Shown here: positions 56,971 to 64,000 of the stretch, piece after piece
Layout of the letters: each line of letters opens with the position of its first letter
Position numbering within the stretch: the first letter of the stretch is position 1
Assembly: GCF_007994735.1 (NCBI RefSeq)
Contig: NZ_VOIL01000001.1
Span: 496,001-560,000 of the forward strand
From: Nesterenkonia populi
GTDB lineage: Bacteria > Actinomycetota > Actinomycetes > Actinomycetales > Micrococcaceae
DNA: 64,000 nt
Direction of reading: 5' to 3'
The notes under the pieces: generated by a model
What the model saw: only the letters and a program-made list of their open reading frames with translations
What the model was told of the DNA's origin: nothing
Database searches by the model: none
Translations under genes and position numbers: made by a program

Positions 56971-57070
56971 GCAGCAGGAACTTCCGATACCCTGAGGGCT
57001 GATCTTTTGCGAGCTTTCACCCGGACAGCGTCCCAAGCAGTGAGGTCCGGGCCAACCATTTGAGAGTTAT

Positions 57071-58066
57071 ATGAACTTCCTCGACACGATTATGTGGCCC
57101 TTCAGCTGGGCCGTGTCATTCATCCTCAGCATCGCCCACACGGTGCTCGAGTTCCTCGGCATGGATTCCGCGTCCGGCTGGACCTGGACCCTGTCCATCA
57201 TCCTGCTGGTGCTGGTGATCCGCTCCCTGCTGATCCCGCTGTTCGTCAGGCAGATCAAGTCCCAGCGCGGCATGCAGTCCATGCAGCCGGAGATGCAGAA
57301 GCTGCAGGCCAAGTACAAGGGCAAGAAGGACCCGGTCTCCCGCCAGGCGATGGTGCAGGAGCAGCAGGCGCTGTTCAAGAAGCACAAAGTCAACCCCTTC
57401 ATGACCTGCCTGCCGATCCTCGCGCAGCTGCCGATCTTCTTCTCCCTGTTCTGGATGCTGAACCGGGTGCGCGAGCAGGAGTACCACGAGGAGGGCTACT
57501 TCGCCCTCGGCCCGGACGAGGTCACCAGCCTGGACGGCTCCTCCATCTTCGGCGTCGGCATGTCCGACGTCCTCTGGGGCGCGGTCCAGGGAGACCCCAA
57601 CACCCAGGGCGATGTCGTCTCCGTCGTCATCCTTGCCAGCGTCCTCACCGCCGCCATGGTGGCCAGCCAATTCTTCACCCAGAAGCAGCTGATGGCCAAG
57701 AACATGTCCGAGGCTGCCCAGACCGGCCAGATGGCACAGATGCAGAAGATCATGCTGTACGTGCTGCCGCTGGCCATGATCTTCGGCGGCGTGAACTTCC
57801 CGCTGGCCGTGCTCATCTACTGGACCTGCACCAATCTGTGGACCATGGGCCAGCAGTGGTGGGTCATCCGCAACAACCCGACCCCAGGCTCCATGGCGGA
57901 GAAGGAGCTCAACCTCCGCCGCGCGGCCAAGGGCCTGCCGCCCGTCGGCGAGGAAGCCCGCAGGGCAGCAGAAGAGGCCAAGAAGCCCACCGGCCAGCAC
58001 AAGGGCTCCCAGGCCCAGCCGGCCCGCAAGCGTAAGAAGAAAAAGAAGAAAAAGGGACAACGATGA
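57071..58066 (+). CDS. yidC: Membrane protein insertase YidC
   Basis: A 331-residue Oxa1/YidC protein with five membrane helices. LVIRSLLIPLFVRQIKSQRGMQSMQPEMQ (first helix with the conserved arginine) is split here: the motif IKSQRGMQSMQPEMQ follows RSLLIPLFVRQ. FMTCLPILAQLPIFFSLFW and a late IYWTCTNLWTMGQQW complete it. The lysine-rich tail (KRKKKKKKKG) binds ribosomes. It ends with an ATGA overlap to the RNA-binding gene. Confidence 0.95.
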   Translation: MNFLDTIMWPFSWAVSFILSIAHTVLEFLGMDSASGWTWTLSIILLVLVIRSLLIPLFVRQIKSQRGMQSMQPEMQKLQAKYKGKKDPVSRQAMVQEQQALFKKHKVNPFMTCLPILAQLPIFFSLFWMLNRVREQEYHEEGYFALGPDEVTSLDGSSIFGVGMSDVLWGAVQGDPNTQGDVVSVVILASVLTAAMVASQFFTQKQLMAKNMSEAAQTGQMAQMQKIMLYVLPLAMIFGGVNFPLAVLIYWTCTNLWTMGQQWWVIRNNPTPGSMAEKELNLRRAAKGLPPVGEEARRAAEEAKKPTGQHKGSQAQPARKRKKKKKKKGQR

Positions 58067-58659
58067 CGGAAACCTCTGAGAACCCCGCCGAGAACCCTGT
58101 GGTCGACGGCAATGAGACTGTGGCCCCCGAGGAGGCGCACGTCGTCGAGAACGAGGAGAACGTCGAAGAGCTCGAGGGCTCGGCCTCTGACGATGAGGAA
58201 GCCCCCGACGAGGGCGACGTGGCCGCCGATTACCTCGAAGAGCTGCTGGACATCGTCGACCTCGACGGAGACATCGAGATCGAGATTCGGGGCGAACGGA
58301 CGTTCATCTCCATTCAGGCTGAGGACGGCGGCGCCGAGCTGCAGGACCTCGTAGGCCGTGATGGCGAGGCCCTCGACGCCCTCCAGGAGCTGACTCGCCT
58401 CGCGGTGCTCGCCGCCACCGGTGAGCGTACCCGCCTGGTGCTCGACATCAATGGTCACCGCAGCGCCCGCAACGAGGAGCTGAAGGCCAAGGCCCACGAG
58501 GCACTCGAGAAGGCCAAGGAGACCGGGGAGGAGGTGCACCTCGACCCGATGACTGCGTTCGAGCGGAAGATCGTGCACGACTTCGTCGCCGAGGCCGGAC
58601 TGACCTCAGGCTCCGAGGGCGAGGGCCGCAAGCGTCACGTGGTGGTCTCTGCCTCATGA
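58063..58659 (+). CDS. khpB: KhpB/Jag-like RNA-binding protein (KH-R3H)
   Basis: A 198-residue protein with an acidic first ~55 residues, a KH-like centre (GRDGEALDALQEL) and a C-terminal R3H domain with ERKIVHDFVAEAGLTSGSEG and KRHVVV. It binds RNA and influences cell-wall and division genes in Gram-positives. ATGA overlaps with yidC and rsmG. Confidence 0.93.
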   Translation: MTETSENPAENPVVDGNETVAPEEAHVVENEENVEELEGSASDDEEAPDEGDVAADYLEELLDIVDLDGDIEIEIRGERTFISIQAEDGGAELQDLVGRDGEALDALQELTRLAVLAATGERTRLVLDINGHRSARNEELKAKAHEALEKAKETGEEVHLDPMTAFERKIVHDFVAEAGLTSGSEGEGRKRHVVVSAS

Positions 58660-59318
58660 GCGAGACTCCGGCACCAGAGCTGACCGCCCAGGAACGAACC
58701 GCCGCCGAGCAGCTGTTCGGCGACCGGCTTCCGCTTGCGGAACGCTTCGTGGGGCACCTGTGCACCACTGGGATCGATCATGGGCTTCTCGGCCCGCGAG
58801 AAGTCCCTCGTATGTGGTCTCGGCACGTGCTCAACTGCGCAGCTCTGGCACCGGAGCTCCCCGAAGGGGGCGACGTCGCCGACGTCGGCTCCGGGGCGGG
58901 ACTGCCGGGGCTTGCTCTGGCTATCGCAAGGCCCGATGTCCGGATGACCCTCATCGAGCCCATGGAGCGCCGGGTCGACTGGCTCTCGGCCGTCGTGGCC
59001 GACCTCGGTCTCGACAACGCGGATGTGATCCGCGGCCGCGCGGAGGAAGTCACTGATGAGGTGATGGCTGATGTGGTCACCGCTCGAGCAGTGTCATCAC
59101 TGAAGAAGCTTGTGCCCCTGACAGCTCCGCTGCTCGCTGATGACGGGCAGCTGCTGCTCATCAAGGGGCGCAGCGCCGCGGACGAGATCGACACAGCGGT
59201 CAAGGCAGTTCGTCGCTTCAAGCTCCAGCCCCCTGCAGTCGAGCTGCTCGGCGAGACGATCCTGGAGGAGCCCACCACCGTGGTGAGAATCCGACGCACG
59301 CCTGTGTCAGCCGACTGA
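58656..59318 (+). CDS. rsmG: 16S rRNA (guanine527-N7)-methyltransferase
   Basis: A 220-residue methyltransferase: VADVGSGAGLPGLALAIA (SAM-binding motif I, about 74-91), LIEPMERRVDWL and RAVSSLKKLVPLT. It methylates G527 of 16S rRNA. The C-terminal residues REL-like VRIRRTPV match the family end. ATGA overlap with khpB. Confidence 0.95.
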   Translation: MSETPAPELTAQERTAAEQLFGDRLPLAERFVGHLCTTGIDHGLLGPREVPRMWSRHVLNCAALAPELPEGGDVADVGSGAGLPGLALAIARPDVRMTLIEPMERRVDWLSAVVADLGLDNADVIRGRAEEVTDEVMADVVTARAVSSLKKLVPLTAPLLADDGQLLLIKGRSAADEIDTAVKAVRRFKLQPPAVELLGETILEEPTTVVRIRRTPVSAD

Positions 59319-59333
59319 CTTAGACTCGTCGTC

Positions 59334-60242
59334 ATGACTGATTCACTCTCGGAATCCCCGCTGGCCGCACAGCTGCAGGACGAGCAGCGCCGACGCCGCA
59401 GACTCTCAGAGATGTCCCTGGAGCGGCCCGAGAGCACCCGCATCATCACCGTCTCCAACCAGAAGGGCGGAGTCGGAAAGACCACCACCACCGTGAACCT
59501 CGCCGCGGCCCTGGCTGACCACGGGTTCAACGTGCTGGTCGTCGACATTGACCCGCAGGGCAATGCCTCCACAGGACTCGGCGTCCCGCACAGCGCAGAG
59601 ACGGACTCGATCTACGACGTCCTGATCGACGACCTCTCCATCGCAGAGGTTGTGGGCACTTCCCCGGACGTCGAGAACCTCCAGGTGGTTCCGGCAACGA
59701 TCCACCTCGCCGGCGCAGAGATCGAGCTGGTCTCCCTGGTAGCCCGCGAGCAGCGACTCCAACGTTCCCTCGACGAGTACATCCGTCACCGCGAAGAGAC
59801 GGGCCAGCCCAGGCTGGACTACGTCTTCATCGACTGCCCGCCCAGCCTCGGCCTCCTGACCGTCAACGCCTTTGTCGCGGCCAAAGAGGTGCTGATCCCG
59901 ATCCAGTGCGAGTACTACGCACTGGAAGGGCTGAGCCAGCTGCTCAACAACATCAATCTCATCCAGAAGCACCTCAACCCGGCGCTCCAGGTCTCCACCA
60001 TTCTTCTCACCATGTATGACGCACGAACGAACCTTGCTGCCCAAGTGGTGCACGAAGTGAAGGACTACTTCGGTGATGAGGTGCTCGAGAGCAAAATACC
60101 TCGCAGTGTGCGCATCGCTGAGGCACCGAGCTACCAGCAGAGCGTCATCTCGTATGCTCGGGACAGTACCGGCGCACTGGCTTATCTTGAAGCTGCGGCT
60201 GAAATCGTTCAGCACTCCGATGGACCTCCGTTCGTCGGCTGA
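59334..60242 (+). CDS. parA: Chromosome partitioning ATPase ParA
   Basis: A 302-residue protein with the deviant Walker A SNQKGGVGKTTTTVNLAAAL (about 38-57), DIDPQGNASTGLG (about 77-89), FIDCPPSLGLLT and VHEVKDYFG. A non-conserved N-terminal ~30 residues (LSESPLAAQLQDEQRRRR) precedes the fold. It moves ParB-bound origins. ATG 59334 stands 15 bp after rsmG. Confidence 0.95.
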   Translation: MTDSLSESPLAAQLQDEQRRRRRLSEMSLERPESTRIITVSNQKGGVGKTTTTVNLAAALADHGFNVLVVDIDPQGNASTGLGVPHSAETDSIYDVLIDDLSIAEVVGTSPDVENLQVVPATIHLAGAEIELVSLVAREQRLQRSLDEYIRHREETGQPRLDYVFIDCPPSLGLLTVNAFVAAKEVLIPIQCEYYALEGLSQLLNNINLIQKHLNPALQVSTILLTMYDARTNLAAQVVHEVKDYFGDEVLESKIPRSVRIAEAPSYQQSVISYARDSTGALAYLEAAAEIVQHSDGPPFVG

Positions 60243-60279
60243 AATGTTCCTGTGAAGCCGGATATCGACCGACGGCCCC

Positions 60280-60293
60280 GTTTCACGTGAAAC
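60280..60293. promoter_or_regulatory. parS site 1 (within a 26-bp palindrome)
   Basis: GTTTCACGTGAAAC in the parA-parB gap. Six further GGCCCC/GGGGCC bases on each side (60274-60299) extend it to a 26-bp perfect palindrome. Confidence 0.9.
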
Positions 60294-60330
60294 GGGGCCT
60301 GGTTGTGTCTCCACTTGCTCTGACCTTCCC

Positions 60331-60344
60331 GTTTCACGTGAAAC
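60331..60344. promoter_or_regulatory. parS site 2
   Basis: A second perfect GTTTCACGTGAAAC in the parA-parB gap, 73 bp before the parB start. Confidence 0.9.
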
Positions 60345-60416
60345 TCCCATAGGGGGACCATCCCCTAGCACATAGAATGGACACTATTCATTCATACGCT
60401 GGGGAGGACAGCTTTT

Positions 60417-61625
60417 ATGGCAGAGCGGAAACGACGCGGCCTCGGCCGTGGACTCGGCGCACTCATCAACTCCGACGGAGAAGACCAGTCGGCTTCCGGA
60501 GCGACAGCCCATGCCGTTGCGCCGGTCGAGCCTGAGATCCCGGCAGAGCCTGTTTCACGTGAAACGCAGGAAGCAGCCGCCGACCGACCGGAGCGGCCGA
60601 TCGATGTCTTCTTCTCAGCCAAGTCGCATCTCGAGACCCAGAAGGTTTCACGTGAAACGGATGCTCCTCGCAATCGAACAACCGTAAGCCGCGCGAATGG
60701 CAGGAAGCGCGCAGAGATGCCCGCGATGCCGTCCACCTCACCCGGTAGGGCCGGCTCCATGTCCGACACGCCTCCCGTTTCACGTGAAACGGAATCGCCC
60801 GCGGGAGCAGAGTTCCTCGAAGTCCCCGTGCAATACATTCAGCCCAACCCTCGACAGCCCCGGCAGGTGTTCGACGAGGAAGACATGGCAGAGCTGGTTC
60901 ACTCGGTGCGAGAGATCGGGGTTCTGCAGCCCATCGTTGTTCGTCCCCTCGATGGAGGAATGTACGAACTCATCATGGGTGAGCGTCGTTGGCGTGCCTC
61001 TCAGGCGGCAGCGCGAGAGACGATTCCGGCAATTGTCCGGCACACTGCCGACGAGAACCTTCTCCGGGATGCGCTTCTTGAGAACATCCACCGCTCCGAA
61101 CTGAATCCCCTGGAAGAGGCGGCCGCCTACCAGCAGCTCCTCGATGACTTCGGCATCAGTCAGGAGGAACTGTCCAGGCGGATCGGACGAAGCAGGCCCC
61201 AGATCTCGAACACCCTTCGTCTGATGCGTCTCCCTGCAGCCGCCCAACGTCGGGTCGCTGCCGGCGTGCTCTCCTCAGGGCACGCACGGGCCCTGCTCTC
61301 CCTTGAGACGGAGGAGGAGATGGAGGAGCTCGCGGGACGGGTGGTCGCTGAGGGTCTGTCGGTTCGTGCGTCCGAAGAGCAGGCGTCCCTCATGAAGAAG
61401 AGAAGCGAGCAGGCGCACGAGCCCGTTTCACGTGAAACGGACCGCCTCCCTCAAAGCAGCCGATATGAGCAGCTCGATGAGTATGCAGAGGCACTGACCG
61501 ACCAGCTCGATACTCAGGTAAAGATCACGCTCGGCGCTCGGAAGGGGCGTATCGCCATCGACTTTGCGGGAGTCGAAGACTTGGAACGAGTTCTCCAGCA
61601 GCTCGGCCTGCACGTCCAGAGCTGA
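60417..61625 (+). CDS. parB: Chromosome partitioning protein ParB
   Basis: A 402-residue ParB. The N-terminal ~135 residues are low-complexity and contain VSRET three times; the CTPase/ParB core follows with [26 protein letters not shown] and [13 protein letters not shown], then the [23 protein letters not shown] and a C-terminal dimer domain. A fourth VSRET precedes the latter. Each VSRET is coded by a parS site. It binds parS and recruits SMC. ATG 60417 follows GGAGGACAGC. Confidence 0.95.
   Translation: MAERKRRGLGRGLGALINSDGEDQSASGATAHAVAPVEPEIPAEPVSRETQEAAADRPERPIDVFFSAKSHLETQKVSRETDAPRNRTTVSRANGRKRAEMPAMPSTSPGRAGSMSDTPPVSRETESPAGAEFLEVPVQYIQPNPRQPRQVFDEEDMAELVHSVREIGVLQPIVVRPLDGGMYELIMGERRWRASQAAARETIPAIVRHTADENLLRDALLENIHRSELNPLEEAAAYQQLLDDFGISQEELSRRIGRSRPQISNTLRLMRLPAAAQRRVAAGVLSSGHARALLSLETEEEMEELAGRVVAEGLSVRASEEQASLMKKRSEQAHEPVSRETDRLPQSSRYEQLDEYAEALTDQLDTQVKITLGARKGRIAIDFAGVEDLERVLQQLGLHVQS
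60552..60565. promoter_or_regulatory. parS site 3 (inside parB)
   Basis: Perfect GTTTCACGTGAAAC, read in frame as VSRET. Confidence 0.9.
60645..60658. promoter_or_regulatory. parS site 4 (inside parB)
   Basis: Perfect GTTTCACGTGAAAC, read in frame as VSRET. Confidence 0.9.
60777..60790. promoter_or_regulatory. parS site 5 (inside parB)
   Basis: Perfect GTTTCACGTGAAAC, read in frame as VSRET. Confidence 0.9.
61426..61439. promoter_or_regulatory. parS site 6 (inside parB)
   Basis: Perfect GTTTCACGTGAAAC near the 3' end of parB, read in frame as VSRET. Confidence 0.9.
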
Positions 61626-61645
61626 AAGTAGGCAACAACGCAGAA

Positions 61646-61676
61646 CGGCCCCGCCCCACAAAAAGGGGCGGGGCCG
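61646..61676 (+). terminator. Terminator after parB
   Basis: 12-bp stem CGGCCCCGCCCC (61646-61657) with GGGGCGGGGCCG (61665-61676), 7-nt A-rich loop, followed by TTTC that begins parS site 7. Confidence 0.8.
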
Positions 61677-61689
61677 TTTCACGTGAAAC
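61676..61689. promoter_or_regulatory. parS site 7 (abutting the parB terminator)
   Basis: Perfect GTTTCACGTGAAAC; its first base is the last base of the terminator stem. Confidence 0.9.
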
Positions 61690-61743
61690 AAGCAAGCACC
61701 CGACCGTCGCACACAGACAGCGGATCCGTGCGCCGAGACAGAA

Positions 61744-61833
61744 GTGCCCCCGCAGTGATCCCCGGAGTGTCCCTTGCCGGCGGAAGCCGCCATGCGGCGT
61801 CGCAAAGGAGGAGGGGTATCACTGCGGGGGCAC
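61744..61833. repeat. Long hairpin between parB and trxA
   Basis: GTGCCCCCGCAGTGATCCCC (61744-61763) pairs with 61813-61833, whose complement differs only by one extra T. The 49-nt loop contains a further GGCGG/CCGCC hairpin. It lies between convergent genes and may end trxA transcription or be a small mobile-element relic. Confidence 0.7.
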
Positions 61834-61852
61834 GTCCCGCAACAGATTGAAA

Positions 61853-62179
61853 CTACTTCAGGAGGTCAGCGAACTCCTGCTCGAGCGCCGGCTTGGGCTT
61901 GGCGCCGATGGAGGAGACGACGTGCTCGCCCCCCTTGAAGCCGTAGACGGCGGGGATGGAGGTGATGCCGTACTTGGCTGCGGTGGCAGGATTCTCGTCC
62001 ACGTTGACCTTCACGACGTCGATCTTGCCCTCGTTCTCGTTGGCCAGCTCTTCGAGAATGGGCGAGAGGGCGCGGCAGGGGCCGCACCATTCGGCCCAGA
62101 AGTCGACCAGAACGGGCTTGTCGTTCTGGAGGACCGCGGTCTCGAAGCTGGAATCGGTGACTGTCTGCAGCTCTGACAT
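61853..62179 (-). CDS. trxA: Thioredoxin
   Basis: A 108-residue thioredoxin with the WCGPC active site (about 30-34, WAEWCGPCRAL), VDFWAEW before it, and IPAVYGFKGGE with the cis-proline region. It reduces protein disulfides using electrons from TrxB. It stands 14 bp after trxB; AAGAAAGGA lies upstream of the ATG. Confidence 0.97.
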   Translation of the reverse strand: MSELQTVTDSSFETAVLQNDKPVLVDFWAEWCGPCRALSPILEELANENEGKIDVVKVNVDENPATAAKYGITSIPAVYGFKGGEHVVSSIGAKPKPALEQEFADLLK

Positions 62180-62193
62180 GTTGTGTTCCTTTC

Positions 62194-63171
62194 TTAGGAG
62201 GTTTCTGCCAGCTGGGGGGTGGTGGGCAGGCGAGAGGCGAGGTACTGCTCGACGTCGAGAGCGGCGGCGCAGCCGGAGCCCGCGGCTGTGACGGCCTGCC
62301 GGTAGTGAGGGTCAAGGACGTCACCGGCGGCGAAGACTCCGGGCAGTGAGGTCCGGGAGGAGCGGTCGTCGACGTTCACGGTTCCGTCCTCGGTGAGCTC
62401 GACCTGGTCGGCGAAGAGTCCGGTGCGCGGATCGTGTCCGATGGCCACGAAGAGGCCGGTGACGTCCAGGGTGGACTCTTCGCCGGTCTCGGTGTTGCGC
62501 AGGGCCAGCTGATTGAGCTTGCCGTCACCGTCGACGCGGGTGACTTCATGGTTCCAGATGAAGTCGATCTTCTCGTTGGCGTGGGCGCGATCGGCCATGA
62601 TCTGGGACGCGCGAAGGGAGTCGCGGCGGTGGATGACGGTGACTTTGGATGCGAATTTGGTGAGGAAGGTGGCTTCTTCCATGGCGGAGTCGCCGCCGCC
62701 GACGACCGCGATGTGCTGCTCGCGGAAGAAGAACCCGTCGCAGGTGGCGCACCAACTGACTCCGTGGCCGGACAGCTCCTTCTCACCGGGAACGCCGAGC
62801 TCGCGGTAGGCGGAGCCGGTGGCGAGGATCACGGCGCGCGTATGAAGGGTTTCGCCGGAGCCGGTGATGATGGCCTTGATGTCGCCTTCGAGCTTGAGCT
62901 CGGCGGCGTCCTCATGGCGGATGTCTGCGCCGAAGCGGCGGGCCTGGGCTTCCATGTTCATCATCAGGTCGGGGCCCATGATGCCCTCGGGGAAGCCCGG
63001 GAAGTTCTCAACCTCAGTGGTGTTCATGAGCTCACCGCCGGCGGTGACTGATCCGGCGAGCACCACGGGGTTCAGGTTGGCGCGGGCAGTGTAGATGGCG
63101 GCCGTGTAGCCGGCAGGCCCGGATCCGACGATGACGACGTCGTGCACCTGGTTGGGAGTCTGGTCAGTCAC
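62194..63171 (-). CDS. trxB: Thioredoxin-disulfide reductase
   Basis: A 325-residue flavoprotein. FAD-binding [19 protein letters not shown] (about 14-32), redox motif CATC within [10 protein letters not shown] (about 144-153), NADPH-binding [13 protein letters not shown] and the C-terminal FAAGDVLDP are all intact. It passes electrons from NADPH to thioredoxin. Operon with trxA; at this position next to parAB in many actinobacteria. Confidence 0.97.
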   Translation of the reverse strand: MTDQTPNQVHDVVIVGSGPAGYTAAIYTARANLNPVVLAGSVTAGGELMNTTEVENFPGFPEGIMGPDLMMNMEAQARRFGADIRHEDAAELKLEGDIKAIITGSGETLHTRAVILATGSAYRELGVPGEKELSGHGVSWCATCDGFFFREQHIAVVGGGDSAMEEATFLTKFASKVTVIHRRDSLRASQIMADRAHANEKIDFIWNHEVTRVDGDGKLNQLALRNTETGEESTLDVTGLFVAIGHDPRTGLFADQVELTEDGTVNVDDRSSRTSLPGVFAAGDVLDPHYRQAVTAAGSGCAAALDVEQYLASRLPTTPQLAETS

Positions 63172-63290
63172 GCTGTGTGTCCTTCGTGGTGGTCGTGGAA
63201 TGCCATTGAGTCAACAGTTCTTTCTGTGGAGCCTATTCCATCTGGGGCGTGTGCGGGCAGGGGTGTGACCCCCCGCGCCGCGCGAGGGCC

Positions 63291-64000
63291 TCAGCCCTGC
63301 AGGGCTGAGAAGATGATGATGGCGGCAAGGATCAGGAGGAGGACGAGGACGCCGGCGGAGATCATCTGTGCGGGGGTGAGCTTAGCTGCACGGTCCGGGG
63401 CGCTGTCTGTGCTCTCGGCGGGGGCGGAGCCAGCTCGGCGGGGGCGGGGCCCGCCGTTGCTGCGGCTGCCGGCAGAGGGGAAGCTGGTAGGGCTCCCCTT
63501 GGGGGCGGAGGTGATGAGACTGGTGAAGCTGCTCGGCTCGGCGTCGCCCATGGTGGGGCTGTCATGGTCCAGGCCGGTGGGCGCTGCGGTGCGGCTGTAG
63601 CCGGGGTCCGGCTTCTCCGGCGGGTTGTCGATGACCTCTTCGCCTTCGGCGACGAGCTCATCGACTCTCAGGGAGGCATCGGCTGCCGGAGAGGCAGAGG
63701 GCAGGGCTGTCATCGCTTGGGATGGGGCATCTTCGACGAAAGTGCCTGCCGCCTCCTCATCACGGCTGTCATCACCTTCTGCGTCATTTGAGGATGTCAG
63801 CGCGGAAGTCTCTGCGGCTCCGACGTTCTGAGGGCGGAAGGCTGCCTCGAGGGTCTCGTCGGTGTCCTTCTCCGCAGGAGCTTCGACCTCATCCAGGTCG
63901 GAGAGGAGTCCCAGCTCGGGAACGAAGGCCTTCTCCGCAGCAGCGGCTTCCGCGGCCGTCGGTGCGGGGCCTGCTTTGTCCAGGAACGAAGGCCGACGGC
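63291..64000 (-). CDS. Acidic protein with C-terminal membrane anchor, 5' end outside window
   Basis: The C-terminal ~235 residues of a longer protein; the frame is open to the edge of the window. It is acidic and rich in A, E, P, S and D (e.g. EKDTDETLEAAFRP), with no folded domain visible, and ends with one membrane helix (AGVLVLLLILAAIIIFSAL) plus a two-residue tail. Its place next to trxB is where actinobacteria often have a MurJ-associated gene, but nothing here confirms a link. The start codon is beyond the window; an internal ATG at 63713 is unlikely to be the true start. Confidence 0.65.
   Translation of the reverse strand, partial: RRPSFLDKAGPAPTAAEAAAAEKAFVPELGLLSDLDEVEAPAEKDTDETLEAAFRPQNVGAAETSALTSSNDAEGDDSRDEEAAGTFVEDAPSQAMTALPSASPAADASLRVDELVAEGEEVIDNPPEKPDPGYSRTAAPTGLDHDSPTMGDAEPSSFTSLITSAPKGSPTSFPSAGSRSNGGPRPRRAGSAPAESTDSAPDRAAKLTPAQMISAGVLVLLLILAAIIIFSALQG

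Overview
The window is high-GC DNA with the origin-of-replication core of an actinobacterium. The gene order (dnaA-dnaN-recF-dciA-gyrB-gyrA on one side, rpmH-rnpA-yidD-yidC-khpB-rsmG-parA-parB on the other), the fhaA-fhaB-pstP-rodA-pbpA-pknA-pknB cell-wall/kinase operon, crgA, class E sortase, a DUF3566 protein and a 41-residue DLW-39-type peptide point to Micrococcales, probably Micrococcaceae. Nesterenkonia is a guess from the acidic proteome, not a demonstrated assignment.

Layout. 1-2.6 kb: the end of an Mrp-type cation/proton antiporter operon. 2.6-18 kb: an accessory region holding a broken ATPase gene, a lipoprotein, a seven-gene restriction-like locus (five translationally coupled genes on the minus strand: Z1 ATPase, PD-(D/E)XK protein, GHKL/MutL-like ATPase and two poorly characterised proteins; divergent from a cytosine-5 methyltransferase and a Vsr endonuclease), a Nudix hydrolase, two more NTPase/nuclease-like genes with repeat-bearing upstream regions, a phosphoesterase and a relic of a second Fpg gene. 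18-20.6 kb: PhzF-like, mutM and yceI. 21-34.8 kb: FHA/phosphatase/SEDS/PBP/Ser-Thr kinase operon running into murT-gatD, then crgA (opposite strand), sortase, a 55-residue membrane protein and a glutamine amidotransferase. 35-42 kb: PPIase, rhomboid protease, pirin, CoA transferase, a lipoprotein and a transglutaminase-like gene. 42-44.6 kb: a small DoxX/VOC/DoxX/MarR cassette bounded by a 46-bp direct repeat of the tRNA-Ala 3' half. 44.6-64 kb: tRNA-Ala, tRNA-Ile and the oriC region, ending in trxA-trxB and a truncated membrane protein.

How the genes work together. The defence locus combines modification (5mC methylase, Vsr) with two ATPases and a candidate nuclease; a 16-bp SOS-box-like palindrome lies in its divergent promoter region. 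The kinase/SEDS/PBP/MurT-GatD block joins peptidoglycan synthesis, lipid II amidation and phospho-signalling in one transcription direction. At the origin, seven perfect parS sites lie within 1.4 kb; four are inside parB itself, where each encodes the pentapeptide VSRET. DnaA-box-like 9-mers occur in the dnaA-dnaN gap, upstream of dnaA and, unexpectedly, in a compact cluster 15 kb away between the pirin and CoA-transferase genes.

Limits: assignments rest on motif reading and memory of families; no alignments or searches were run. Start codons were chosen from ribosome-binding sites, overlaps and family length where possible.
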